A stretch of DNA of 64,000 bases from Rhizobium etli_C (lineage in GTDB: Bacteria > Pseudomonadota > Alphaproteobacteria > Rhizobiales > Rhizobiaceae). Below the pieces are notes generated by a model that saw only the letters and a program-made list of their open reading frames with translations, was not told the origin of the DNA and ran no database searches. The stretch's first letter is position 1, and each line of letters begins with the position of its first letter. The DNA lies in NCBI RefSeq assembly GCF_014198605.1, contig NZ_JACIHU010000002.1. One strand, given 5' to 3'. Both the position numbers and the translations under genes were made by a program. Shown here one piece after another: positions 24,976 through 35,579 of the stretch.

Positions 24976-25200
24976 ATTTCTTCATCTTCGGCGCCGCGGC
25001 CGTTCGCTTGCATCGGCGGATGACGATTGCTGTGGGTCTCAATACAATCGACCGCGGCGTTCAAGCATTCGGCCGATAAGTGTTGTCGATTTCGCGGACT
25101 ATTTCCAGTTGTCGTGATTCGCCGGCAAATCTCAATTTTTTCCGTTTTAGTCTTTTGTCTTATACATGCGTTCTCCCGGACCGCTGCTCATCGCCTCATG

Positions 25201-26004
25201 CTAGCGACGCGGGCCGAGGCGGATACGCATGCCTTCCATGATACTTCCGGCTGCGCGCTGAACCGGAACGACCCATTCGCGCAGAAGTTCCATCGACAGG
25301 CGGTAGGCCGGGCCGGTGATCGAGACGCCGCCGAGAAAAGTCCGATCCTCCGACCAGATGGGTGCGGCGACGCAGCGGATGCCGGCCTCGTGCTCCTCAC
25401 GATCGAAAGCATAGCCCTGATCGGCGATCTCACGGATTTCGGCGAGCAGACTTGCTGGCGAAGCGTGGGTGGCGGCGGTAAAGCGGGTGAAATTCACGCC
25501 GGCGAGGAGATCGACCAGGCTTTCGGCCGGAAGCAGCGAAAGGGCGGCCTTGCCGACGCCGGTGCAATAACAGGGCGAGGCGTTGCCGATCTGCGAATAC
25601 ATGCGCACCGGCTGGCGGCCCTCGACCTTGTCGAGGTAGATGATCGACTGCCCCCTGAGAACGCCGAGATGCACGGTCTCGCCGGTCGCCTGCTGCAGAT
25701 CGACAAGATGCGGTTCGGCGATCAGGCGGAATTCGTTGCGCGCCCAGCTGCGAGCGGCGAAATCGAGCAGGCGCAGGCCCGGCGCATAGCGACCGTCGCC
25801 GTCGAGTTCGAGCAGTCCCTCTTCGACCAGGTGGCTGAGCTGGCGATGCAGGGTCCCGCGCGGCTGGCCGGCGAGCGACAGGATATCGGTGAAACGCAGC
25901 GGCGCATCCGCGTGGGTGACGAGATCGAGCAGCACCATCAGCTTGCCGAGTGTGCCGGTCTCGCGTGCCTGCTGCGCCATGCCGTCGCCGTTTGCATTCA
26001 TCAT
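25201..26004 (-). CDS. IclR-family transcriptional regulator
   Basis: A 267-residue IclR-type regulator. The N-terminal winged helix-turn-helix (LRFTDILSLAGQPRGTLHRQLSHLVEEGLLEL) is followed by the effector-binding domain (about 90-260) with the conserved GKAALSLLP and YAFDREEHEAGIRCVAAPI regions. The frame opens at 26082, but ATG 26004 is preferred; upstream codons run through the operator. It is divergent from the SDR-dgoK-dgoA-SMP30 operon, which it presumably controls through a sugar-acid effector. Confidence 0.88.
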   Translation of the reverse strand: MMNANGDGMAQQARETGTLGKLMVLLDLVTHADAPLRFTDILSLAGQPRGTLHRQLSHLVEEGLLELDGDGRYAPGLRLLDFAARSWARNEFRLIAEPHLVDLQQATGETVHLGVLRGQSIIYLDKVEGRQPVRMYSQIGNASPCYCTGVGKAALSLLPAESLVDLLAGVNFTRFTAATHASPASLLAEIREIADQGYAFDREEHEAGIRCVAAPIWSEDRTFLGGVSITGPAYRLSMELLREWVVPVQRAAGSIMEGMRIRLGPRR

Positions 26005-26063
26005 CTCATCCGCCCTTGACAGAAAGGGCAGCATAATTCGATAATTCCATATAGTCAAATTCA

Positions 26064-26080
26064 GTTCCGAATAATGGAAC
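26064..26080. promoter_or_regulatory. Candidate IclR operator
   Basis: GTTCC-GAATAAT-GGAAC is a perfect five-base inverted repeat with a seven-base spacer, located in the 98-base divergent region, 23 bases before the SDR start. The size and symmetry suit an IclR-family dimer. Confidence 0.45.
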
Positions 26081-26102
26081 AATACCTCTTCGGGAGAAGA
26101 CT

Positions 26103-26873
26103 ATGACCGCGACGTCAGCCCAGTTTCCGGAGTTCAAAGACCGAACCGTACTCGTCACCGGCGGCGGATCGGGCATCGGTGCGGCGATCGTCGAAGGGTT
26201 TGCCCGCCAGGGCGCCAAGGTGTCCTTCATCGACATCGCCGAGGCGGCCGGCCGCGCACTTGCCGAGCGGCTGTCGCTTGAGACGGCGCATCCGGTTTCC
26301 TTTTATCATGTCGACTTGCGCGACATCGAGGCGATCCGGCGCACCGTCGATACCGTCGTTGCCGCTTCGGGGCCGATCCGGGTGCTCGTCAACAATGCCG
26401 CCTGGGACGACCGCCACGAATTCGACGCGGTCACCGAGGCCTATTGGGACAACAACCAGGCGGTCAATCTGCGGCATGTGTTCTTCGCCTCGCAGGCTGT
26501 GGCGCCATCGATGCGGGCCGCCGGCGGCGGCGCGATCATCAATATGTCGTCGATCGCCTTCAAGCTCAACATGGGCGGTTTTCCCGCCTATGCGGCGGCG
26601 AAGTCTGCGATCGTCGGATTGACGAAGAGCATGGCCGGCAGGCTCGGGCCGGAGAATATCCGGGTCAACTGCATCCTGCCCGGCATGGTCGTCACCGAAC
26701 GGCAGATGCAGCTGTGGCTGACCGAAGAGAGCATCGCCCGCTCGGTCGAGCAGCAATGCCTGAAGGTCGCGCTCAAACCCGATGCGATCGTCGGTCCCTG
26801 CCTGTTTCTTGCATCCGACTGCGCGGCTGGAATGACAGCCCAGTCCCTGATTGTCGATGGAGGCATTCTGTAA
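26103..26873 (+). CDS. SDR-family sugar/polyol dehydrogenase
   Basis: A 256-residue classical short-chain dehydrogenase. The NAD(P) motif TGGGSGIG is at about 20-27, the NNAA motif near 97, the catalytic Ser in MSSIAFK and the YAAAK motif near 163. The C-terminal VDGGIL is typical. As the first gene of an operon with dgoK, dgoA and a lactonase-like gene, it most likely oxidises galactose (or a related sugar) to its lactone. Its stop overlaps the dgoK start by one base. The substrate is inferred only from context. Confidence 0.85.
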   Translation: MTATSAQFPEFKDRTVLVTGGGSGIGAAIVEGFARQGAKVSFIDIAEAAGRALAERLSLETAHPVSFYHVDLRDIEAIRRTVDTVVAASGPIRVLVNNAAWDDRHEFDAVTEAYWDNNQAVNLRHVFFASQAVAPSMRAAGGGAIINMSSIAFKLNMGGFPAYAAAKSAIVGLTKSMAGRLGPENIRVNCILPGMVVTERQMQLWLTEESIARSVEQQCLKVALKPDAIVGPCLFLASDCAAGMTAQSLIVDGGIL

Positions 26874-27787
26874 TGACGAATCCCGCTTATGTCGCGGTGG
26901 ACTGGGGCACCAGCAGCTTCCGGCTGTGGCTGATCGGCCGGGACGGCAGCGTCCTTGCCGAGCGCCGCAGCGGCGAAGGCATGACGAGCGCGGCAAAAAC
27001 CGGCTTTTCCGCCGTGCTTGCCAGCCATCTCGCCGCTGTCGAGGCGCCGGAAAACCTGCCGGTGATCGTCTGCGGCATGGCCGGCGCCAGGCAGGGCTGG
27101 ATCGAGGCCGGTTATATCGACGTGCCCACGCCGCTTGCCGCCATCCTCACCGGCGCGGTTTCCGTGCCCGGCGAAAGCCGCGATATCCGCATTCTGCCGG
27201 GGCTTGCCCAGCGGCAGGCGGCGACACCCGACGTCATGCGCGGCGAGGAAACCCAGCTTCTCGGCGCACTCGGCAGCACGAGTGCCGGCGCCCAGGCGGT
27301 CTGCATGCCCGGGACGCATTCGAAATGGGTGCATGTCAGCGACGGCAAGGTCACCGGCTTTTCCACCTTCATGACCGGCGAGCTCTTCGACGCGGTCAGC
27401 AAACACACGATCCTTGCCCATGCCGTTGCCGGGGCCGAGGCGCAGCCGGCGGATGCGGCGGCCTTCGAAGCGGCGGTCTCGGCGGCTTTCACCCGGCCGG
27501 CCCTGGCAACCAACCTGCTGTTTACCGCCCGCTCCGGCCAGCTGCTGCACGGGATCTCCGCCGCTGCCGCGCAAGCCCGGCTCTCCGGCACGCTGATCGG
27601 CCTCGAAATCGCCGGCGCGCTGCAGGATGCCGCCAACTCAGGCATCACCCTCGTCGCCTCCGGACGCCTGCAGGCGCTCTACGAACAGGCCTTCAAAACC
27701 CTCTCCCTTGCCTTCACCGCCATCGATGCGGATGCCGCCGTGCGCCGCGGGCTGTCGGCCGCCGCCGAAGCCAACTGGCCGAATTGA
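26873..27787 (+). CDS. dgoK: 2-dehydro-3-deoxygalactonokinase
   Basis: A 304-residue sugar-acid kinase of the DgoK family, which phosphorylates 2-keto-3-deoxygalactonate in the De Ley-Doudoroff pathway. The N-terminal phosphate-binding strand AVDWGTSSFRLWLI and the central VCMPGTHSKWVHV and FMTGELFD motifs are characteristic. ATG 26873 overlaps the SDR stop. It is followed by dgoA after 13 bases. Confidence 0.92.
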   Translation: MTNPAYVAVDWGTSSFRLWLIGRDGSVLAERRSGEGMTSAAKTGFSAVLASHLAAVEAPENLPVIVCGMAGARQGWIEAGYIDVPTPLAAILTGAVSVPGESRDIRILPGLAQRQAATPDVMRGEETQLLGALGSTSAGAQAVCMPGTHSKWVHVSDGKVTGFSTFMTGELFDAVSKHTILAHAVAGAEAQPADAAAFEAAVSAAFTRPALATNLLFTARSGQLLHGISAAAAQARLSGTLIGLEIAGALQDAANSGITLVASGRLQALYEQAFKTLSLAFTAIDADAAVRRGLSAAAEANWPN

Positions 27788-27800
27788 GAAAGCTGACACG

Positions 27801-28433
27801 ATGAACCGTATCCCCTTCCCCGACATGAAGCGCCCGCTGATCGCCATCCTGCGCGGCATCCGGCCGGACGAGACCGAAAGCGTCGTCGGCGCGCTGATCG
27901 ACAACGGCCTGACGGCGATCGAGATTCCGCTCAACTCGCCGGAGCCGTTCAAATCAATCGAGATCGCCGCCAAAATGGCGCCGCCCGAGGTGTTGATCGG
28001 CGCCGGCACGGTCCTGACGGTCGAGGCGGTCGACAGCCTGAATGCGGCCGGCGGCAAGCTGCTGGTGACGCCGAATGTCGAGCCCGAGGTAATCATCCGG
28101 GCGCGCCAACACGGCATGGTGACGATGCCCGGCGTCTTCACGCCGACCGAGGCGCTGGCCGCAGCGCGGGCCGGCGCCACCGGGCTCAAATTCTTTCCGG
28201 CGAGCGTACTCGGTCCTTCCGGGATCACGGCGATCCGCGCGATCCTGCCGCCGGAACTGACGATTGCCGCGGTCGGCGGCGTATCGGACAAGAATTTCGC
28301 CGATTACACCAAGGCCGGCATCTTCGCCTTCGGCCTCGGCACCAGCCTCTACAAGCCGGGAATGACCGCGGCAGAGGTTGCCGAGCGTGCCAAGACGACC
28401 ATTTACGCCTATGATGCAGCCATGGGAGCGTGA
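27801..28433 (+). CDS. dgoA: 2-dehydro-3-deoxy-6-phosphogalactonate aldolase
   Basis: A 210-residue class I aldolase splitting KDPGal to pyruvate and glyceraldehyde 3-phosphate. The Schiff-base lysine is Lys130 in GATGLKFFPAS, and the glutamate is Glu41 in AIEIPLNSPEP; the phosphate loop is near GVSDKN. KDPG aldolase (Eda) is the close alternative, but PLIAILRGI...PLNSPEP and the adjacent dgoK favour the galactonate enzyme. ATG 27801 is the first of the conserved frame. Confidence 0.92.
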   Translation: MNRIPFPDMKRPLIAILRGIRPDETESVVGALIDNGLTAIEIPLNSPEPFKSIEIAAKMAPPEVLIGAGTVLTVEAVDSLNAAGGKLLVTPNVEPEVIIRARQHGMVTMPGVFTPTEALAAARAGATGLKFFPASVLGPSGITAIRAILPPELTIAAVGGVSDKNFADYTKAGIFAFGLGTSLYKPGMTAAEVAERAKTTIYAYDAAMGA

Positions 28434-28437
28434 GCGT

Positions 28438-29325
28438 ATGACCGAGATTTACGAGTTCGAAGGCAAGACCCTTTGCAACACCAATTCCGTCCTCGGCGAA
28501 GGGCCGACCTATGATCCGGACAGCAATACGGTCTGGTGGTTCAACATCCTCGGCAAGGAGTTGCACGAACTCAGACTGGCGACGGGGGAGAAAAAGGTGC
28601 ACCCGCTGCCGGTGATGGCAAGCGTGCTGGCCCGCATCGACGCCGGACGGCAGCTGATCGCGACGGAAGAAGGGCTTTTCGTGCGCGATCTCGCAAGCGG
28701 CAACCTTACCTTCTACGCCGCGCTCGAAAACGACAGGCCGGAAAACCGCTCGAACGACGGCCGCACCCACCCTTGCGGTGCGCTCTGGATCGGCACGATG
28801 AGCAAGCGGGCGGAAAACCAGGCCGGCGCCATCTATCATGTCGCCAGCGGCAAGGTGACGAAGATCTTCAACGGTATCAGCATTCCGAATTCGATCTGCT
28901 TCTCGCCCGACGGCACGATCGGCTATTATACGGACTCCCGCATCAACCGGCTGATGCGCGTCATGGTCGACCCGCATACCGGCCTGCCGGCGGGCGAGCC
29001 GATCGTGCTCGTCGACAGCATGAATGAGCCAGGCGACATCGACGGCTCGGTGGTCGATGCCGACGGCTATATCTGGAACGCCCGCTGGGGCGCCGGCGTT
29101 GTCGATCGTTACAATCCCGATGGTCTGCGCATCTCGCGCTACAAGGTCCCCGCCGTCCAGCCATCCTGCCCCGCCTTCATCGGCGTCAATGGCGACCGGC
29201 TGGCGGTGACGACAGCCTGGGAAGGGCTCGACGAGGACGCCCGTTCGGCCCAGCCCTCGGCCGGCGCGCTGCTCGAACTCGGCATTGGGGTCAAGGGTGT
29301 GTTCGATCCCGTCTATGTCATCTGA
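28438..29325 (+). CDS. SMP-30/gluconolactonase-family lactonase
   Basis: A 295-residue six-bladed propeller of the SMP-30/regucalcin family. The metal glutamate is Glu21 in VLGEGPTYD; other ligand motifs are SNDGRTHPCGALWIGTM, PNSICFSPDG and DGSVVDADGYIWNARW. It is expected to hydrolyse the sugar lactone made by the SDR enzyme to the free aldonic acid. ATG 28438 follows the dgoA stop by 4 bases. No dehydratase is present in the operon. Confidence 0.88.
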   Translation: MTEIYEFEGKTLCNTNSVLGEGPTYDPDSNTVWWFNILGKELHELRLATGEKKVHPLPVMASVLARIDAGRQLIATEEGLFVRDLASGNLTFYAALENDRPENRSNDGRTHPCGALWIGTMSKRAENQAGAIYHVASGKVTKIFNGISIPNSICFSPDGTIGYYTDSRINRLMRVMVDPHTGLPAGEPIVLVDSMNEPGDIDGSVVDADGYIWNARWGAGVVDRYNPDGLRISRYKVPAVQPSCPAFIGVNGDRLAVTTAWEGLDEDARSAQPSAGALLELGIGVKGVFDPVYVI

Positions 29326-29353
29326 GGACGGCGTCTGACAACGACCATTCAAG

Positions 29354-29378
29354 GCGCTCCCGCGTGGGGGCGCTTTTT
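29354..29378 (+). terminator. Rho-independent terminator of the dgo operon
   Basis: GCGCTCCC-gcgt-GGGGGCGC followed by TTTTT: an eight-pair stem (one G-T) with a T run, 28 bases past the SMP-30 stop. Confidence 0.8.
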
Positions 29379-29443
29379 CGTTTCGGCGGCCATGCCGCGA
29401 TAAAAGTTCCGTGAGAATCGAGAAATTTTACGTGTTTTCAACC

Positions 29444-29468
29444 GGAACCAATCCGCGCACCGCTCATT
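29444..29468 (+). promoter_or_regulatory. Possible EcfG/RpoE2-type promoter
   Basis: GGAAC (29444-29448), 16 bases, then CATT. The alphaproteobacterial general-stress consensus is GGAAC-N16/17-CGTT, so the -35 is exact and the -10 has one mismatch. It lies 78 bases before the PRC-barrel gene. Confidence 0.35.
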
Positions 29469-29546
29469 TTCCCTACGAACCGGCGCGGCAAGGAAATACC
29501 ATTGCCGGGTCAGCGCTCACTCTAGGGAACTGAAAGTAGGTTCGAA

Positions 29547-30155
29547 ATGACACGCAAACTTTTGACGACCGTTGCCGCTGGCGCGCTGTTTGCCACGGCT
29601 TTCGCACCGGCGGCCTTCTCGCAGACCGCGCCGCAGCCTGCGGATCCCGCCGCTCCGACCCAGACAGCGCCGGCTGATCCGGCTGCCCCCAAGCCGGTAA
29701 CCCCTGACGTCACCAAACCCGCAGGCGATGCCGCACAGGCTCCGGCCACCACAGCACCGAGCACGGATGTGGCTGAGGGCAGCTATCTGACGGAGCAGGC
29801 TGCGGATCAGATCAGCGCCAACACCTATATCGGCCAGTCGGTCTATAACCCCAACAATGAAAGCATCGGCAGCATCAACGACCTTATCCTCAAGAAGGAC
29901 GGCGGCATCGTTGCTGCGATCGTCGGCGTCGGCGGCTTCCTGGGCATCGGCGAAAAGAACGTCGCGGTGCCGATGGATAAGATTGCCATCGCTCAGAACA
30001 CCCAGGACGGCAGCCTCAAGCTGACGACCACCGAGACGGCTGAATCGCTGAAGGCTGCGCCTGAGTTCAAGACGCTGGCAATGCAGTCCGCAGAAAAGGC
30101 CCCGGCCGCACCTGGTACCGATACAACGGCAACCGGCTCGACCACGCCTAAGTAA
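29547..30155 (+). CDS. Exported PRC-barrel domain protein
   Basis: A 202-residue protein with a signal peptide (MTRKLLTTVAAGALFATAFA, cut near SQTA). After a ~55-residue Pro/Ala/Thr-rich disordered region, residues ~90-165 form a PRC-barrel: YIGQSVYNPNNESIGSINDLIL, then GIVAAIVGVGGFLGIGEKNVAVP. The C-terminus is again low-complexity. PRC-barrel proteins of this exported type are frequent in rhizobia and often stress-induced, which fits the possible EcfG promoter; no enzymatic role is known. Confidence 0.88.
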   Translation: MTRKLLTTVAAGALFATAFAPAAFSQTAPQPADPAAPTQTAPADPAAPKPVTPDVTKPAGDAAQAPATTAPSTDVAEGSYLTEQAADQISANTYIGQSVYNPNNESIGSINDLILKKDGGIVAAIVGVGGFLGIGEKNVAVPMDKIAIAQNTQDGSLKLTTTETAESLKAAPEFKTLAMQSAEKAPAAPGTDTTATGSTTPK

Positions 30156-30182
30156 ACCGCGCGCGGTAGTATAGCGTAGGCG

Positions 30183-30204
30183 ATGGCGCTCCTAGGGGCG
30201 CCAT
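30183..30204 (+). terminator. Palindromic terminator-like hairpin
   Basis: ATGGCGCTCC-TA-GGGGCGCCAT, a ten-pair stem with one G-T pair, 27 bases after the PRC-barrel gene. The following T content is modest (TTGCTTTGTT), so termination is likely but not certain. Confidence 0.55.
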
Positions 30205-30248
30205 TGCTTTGTTGGCGGTTTCATTGAACGGAATTTCGAGCGGAATGC

Positions 30249-31613
30249 TTATGCGCTAACGCGCTCGGTCATCGCGGTGTCGTAGTAGTTCTCGTGCAGG
30301 AAACGCAGCGTGGCGATGCCATCGGCCGGGCGGCCGAAATGATAGCCCTGGCCCATGCCGCAGCCGAGCGTGCGCAGCTTCACCGCCTCGGCGTAATCCT
30401 CGATTCCCTCGGCCACGACTTCCAGTTCCAGGCCGTCGCACATGGCAAGGATCGCCTTGATGATGTGTTCGGAGGCGCGGTCGGAATTGATGCGCGAGAC
30501 GAAGGCACGGTCGATCTTGATCTTGTCGAAGATGAAGTCGCGCAGGCGCCCGAGGCTCGACTGGCCGGTGCCGAAATCGTCGAGCGAGATTCGCACGCCG
30601 GCGGCGCGCAGATCGGCGATGATGCGGTGGGCGGTGTCGGCCGACCCCATCACCGCCGTCTCGGTGATTTCCAGTTCCAGACGATGCGGATCGAAACCGA
30701 CCCGGCCGAGGATCGACAGGATGCTGCCGCTCGTGCCGGGATCCATCAGCTGCGCCGAAGAAAGATTGAACGACAGGAAGAGTTCGCGCGGCCAGGAAAG
30801 TGCCGCTTCCGCGGCCTTGCGCAGCAGCGTTTCCGACAGCGCGTCAATGAAACCGCGCTCTTCGGCGAGCGGCACGAAGACGCCGGGCGAAACGAAGCCG
30901 AGATCGGGATCGTTCCAGCGCGCCAGCGCCTCGAAGCCGACGACCTGATTGTTTGATAACGAGACGATCGGCTGGAAATGCACGTCGATCGCGTCCGATA
31001 TGATGGCGTTTCTCAGCGCCTGCTCCAGCTGCGTGGCGCGCTTCATCTCCTGGGCGATCTCACGCGAATAGACGGTGATCTGGCCGCGGCCGCGGCGCTT
31101 GGACCGATAGAGCGCCGTTTCGGCGCTCTTCAACAGCTCCTCGCAGTCCTCTCCGGCAAAAGGGTAGATGGCGAAGCCGAAGGAGGCGGAGAGACGGACG
31201 TTGCGGTCGCCGAGATCATAAGGCGCCGACAGCACCTCGCGGATCATCTGGCCGAATTTCTCCGCGCTCGCCCGCTCGAAAATCAGCGGCAGCACGAAGG
31301 CGAATTCGTCGCCGTCGTGACGGGTGACCAGCGCGCCGTCCGGAATGCAGGCCTTGAGGCGATGGGCGACCTGGCAGAGGATTTCATCGCCGGCCGAGGA
31401 GCCGAAAAGATCGTTGATCGGCTTGAAGCTGTCGAGATTGGCAATGCCGATGGTGAAGGGAGCCGGATCGCTGGCACGCTCGGCGGAAATCTGCAGGACC
31501 TTCTCGCGCATGCGATTGCGGTTTCCCAATCCGGTCAGCGGATCGGTATAGGCCATCGCCTGAAGCTCATTGTGACTCACGGTCAAGGAAGCCATGTCCG
31601 CCGATTTCATCAT
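30249..31613 (-). CDS. GGDEF/EAL protein with altered GGDEF and intact EAL
   Basis: A 454-residue cytosolic c-di-GMP protein. The GGDEF domain (about 18-180) has D-G-D-E-F at 100-104 in place of GGDEF and lacks the RxxD inhibitory site at the expected spacing. The EAL domain (about 195-445) is complete: EAL at 228-230, FNLSS, ELEITE, DDFGTG, KIDRAF and EGIE. The likely net activity is phosphodiesterase, with the N-terminal domain regulatory. No membrane or sensory domain is present. It is downstream of nothing on its own strand and convergent with the PRC-barrel gene. Confidence 0.9.
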   Translation of the reverse strand: MMKSADMASLTVSHNELQAMAYTDPLTGLGNRNRMREKVLQISAERASDPAPFTIGIANLDSFKPINDLFGSSAGDEILCQVAHRLKACIPDGALVTRHDGDEFAFVLPLIFERASAEKFGQMIREVLSAPYDLGDRNVRLSASFGFAIYPFAGEDCEELLKSAETALYRSKRRGRGQITVYSREIAQEMKRATQLEQALRNAIISDAIDVHFQPIVSLSNNQVVGFEALARWNDPDLGFVSPGVFVPLAEERGFIDALSETLLRKAAEAALSWPRELFLSFNLSSAQLMDPGTSGSILSILGRVGFDPHRLELEITETAVMGSADTAHRIIADLRAAGVRISLDDFGTGQSSLGRLRDFIFDKIKIDRAFVSRINSDRASEHIIKAILAMCDGLELEVVAEGIEDYAEAVKLRTLGCGMGQGYHFGRPADGIATLRFLHENYYDTAMTERVSA

Positions 31614-31780
31614 CCAAACCCGAGCTTTCCTCCGCAGCCGAGCAAAGAATGACCGGCATTTCTTAACAATTCGCTAGTAGATCAGTCGCCCTGACAGCCC
31701 GATTCGCCCCAAATTTAGGGGATTGACGCTATCGGCGAGAGCAGGATGCCGTCACCAGAAGACGGCCATATTTTTCAGTA

Positions 31781-33511
31781 TCACGCGCTCGTTCGAATCC
31801 GAACGCCCTCTTCCACCAGATATTTCTGAAATACCGCCTCGAGCATGTCGGGGCTGACGGGTTTCATGATGACGTCGTCCATGCCCGATTTGGCGCATTC
31901 GGCGCGATCGCGCTCGAAGGCCTGGGTGAGCACGCCGATGATCGGAGTGCGGGCTGCGCCACCTGCTTCCTCCATCTGCCGGATCAGGCGCGCGGCTTCG
32001 AAACCGTTGAAGCCCGGCAGGGAAATATCCATCAGCACCACCTGCGGCCTGTGTTCGGCCCAGAGGCGCACGACCTCGTCGCCGGTCGCAGCGATCATAT
32101 GGCGATAACCGAGGCCCTCGAGAATCTGTGTGAAGACGATCTGGTTGATATCATTGTCTTCGGCGACGAGAACCTGCAGGCCGACCGCGTCGTCGGAGAT
32201 GCTGATTTCCCAATCGGCATCCGTGCCGGCAGCGTTGTTGCGGCTGTTGCGATTGAAATGGCGGGCGATCTGGAAGGTGAGCTCGTTGGCGATCTGGAAG
32301 CCGTCCATGACGAGCGCCGGGATGCCGTATTGCTCGGAGAGCTCGAGGCAGCGCATGCCCATCTGATTGTCGATGATCAAGAGATCGAGCGAGATGCCGG
32401 AGGAGGTGGCGATTTCCAGGAAGCGCTCCTCCTCGTCCTCGCCGCGCACCGAACAGGATTCGAAACCGTATTTCGACAGCGTGCGCAAAGCCGCGGCCTC
32501 GGCGGCGAGGTCGGCGGTGACGACGAGGATTTTGCGACCGGAGAAATTCTCCGGAACGATCGCTTCCATCGCCGCCGGCTCGCGACGCTCCACCGCGCTC
32601 GGCACCGGCACATAGGCGCGGCGATAGCTCTGGTTGGCGGAAGTGGTGATCGCCGAGGCGCGGTCGAACTCCTCGAGATCGGCGCCGTCGCGCGGCAGGT
32701 CCTGCGTCGTCGACACCAGGAAATAGCGACCGGGCTTGCCGATACGGTGCTTGCGGCTGACGATGTCGCGCTCGATGCCGTCTCGGGAGATCTGTCGCTG
32801 GCGGGAGATCGACATTTCGCCGGTCTCCAGCACGTGACGGTCGCTCTCTTCGAAGCGTTTGGCGATCTCGGGCGAAAAAAGGTCATCGCTCTTGCGCCCG
32901 AGCACCTCGTCGGCGGTGGTCTGGTATTTCTCGCAGAAGGCGAGATTGACCGCGACATAGGTAAGGTTGCGGTCCTTGACGAAAAGCGGAAACGGCAGAT
33001 TGTCGAGAATGTCCTCGGTGAGCTGCACCCGTTCCAGATCCGAGCGCCACTGCTCCTCGCGCTTCTTGTCCTCGGAAATGTCGGAGACGATGGTGACGCC
33101 GTAACCGCCCGGCAGCCTGCGCTTGACGAAGCGGACCCAGCTGTCGGCGCCATGGCGTTCGACGGCGTCGAAGCGCTCGCGCCAATGCGAGGCGATCTTC
33201 TGCGACAGCCAGTCCTCGCGGCTGAGCGAGCCGCCCTGCCTGACGTCATATTGCTGGCGAACGCCGGTATCGTAGATCGCGCCCAGGAAATCGCGCAGCC
33301 GCGTGCCCGGCTTCAGCATCTCGGGCGGCAGCGGGAAGAATTCGAGAATCTGGCGGCTTGCGAAGATCAGGTGATCGTTCTTGTCGTAGATGATGAACGC
33401 TGCCGAAAGACCGTCGCACACGACATCGAAAAGCGCCGTCTGCAGATCGGCCTCGGCGGGAGTCCCGTCGATTTCCGATGACGTGTCCGCCTTTTCGAAG
33501 CCGGCACTCAT
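31781..33511 (-). CDS. PAS-PAS-receiver protein without a kinase domain
   Basis: A 576-residue protein. Two PAS-like domains occupy about 25-140 (FIIYDKNDHLIFASRQILEFFP) and 165-290 (FPLFVKDRNLTYVAVNLAFCEKY). A segment near 335-430 (KILVVTADLAAEAAALRTL...LDLLIIDNQMG) has the fold pattern of a degenerate receiver. The C-terminal ~125 residues are a full receiver (VLVAEDNDINQIVF, VVLMDISLPG with Asp495, KPVSPDMLE). No HisKA or HATPase region is visible. The long frame extends to 34438 only because it overlaps mutL in antisense; ATG 33511 is the true start. It could be a signalling hub acting on a separate kinase. Confidence 0.82.
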   Translation of the reverse strand: MSAGFEKADTSSEIDGTPAEADLQTALFDVVCDGLSAAFIIYDKNDHLIFASRQILEFFPLPPEMLKPGTRLRDFLGAIYDTGVRQQYDVRQGGSLSREDWLSQKIASHWRERFDAVERHGADSWVRFVKRRLPGGYGVTIVSDISEDKKREEQWRSDLERVQLTEDILDNLPFPLFVKDRNLTYVAVNLAFCEKYQTTADEVLGRKSDDLFSPEIAKRFEESDRHVLETGEMSISRQRQISRDGIERDIVSRKHRIGKPGRYFLVSTTQDLPRDGADLEEFDRASAITTSANQSYRRAYVPVPSAVERREPAAMEAIVPENFSGRKILVVTADLAAEAAALRTLSKYGFESCSVRGEDEEERFLEIATSSGISLDLLIIDNQMGMRCLELSEQYGIPALVMDGFQIANELTFQIARHFNRNSRNNAAGTDADWEISISDDAVGLQVLVAEDNDINQIVFTQILEGLGYRHMIAATGDEVVRLWAEHRPQVVLMDISLPGFNGFEAARLIRQMEEAGGAARTPIIGVLTQAFERDRAECAKSGMDDVIMKPVSPDMLEAVFQKYLVEEGVRIRTSA

Positions 33512-33694
33512 TCTATTGCGTCCCACATCTGTTCGATTTTCGCAGCTTCCGGAGGTATATGAATAAAAATGCCATTTTTCTGTTAAAACCGGCTTAACAC
33601 TGCCGATCGTCGAAACTGGGGAGCCGCAGATCACGCTTCTGTAAAGCCTATGAAATCCCCTTCCCTCCAGCCCGCGAATCCCCGAAAATAGCCC

Positions 33695-35512
<1,818 letters not shown>

Positions 35513-35579
35513 AAAAGCTGGCAAAGCCGCTGTTGCGGGAGTATGGCAGACGCATGACAGGCAGCAGGGAACGGAGCGC

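Noticed and set aside
31781..31810. GTTCGAATCC motif resembling a tRNA T-arm
   Set aside because: It lies inside the receiver-protein coding end; no cloverleaf can be drawn around it.
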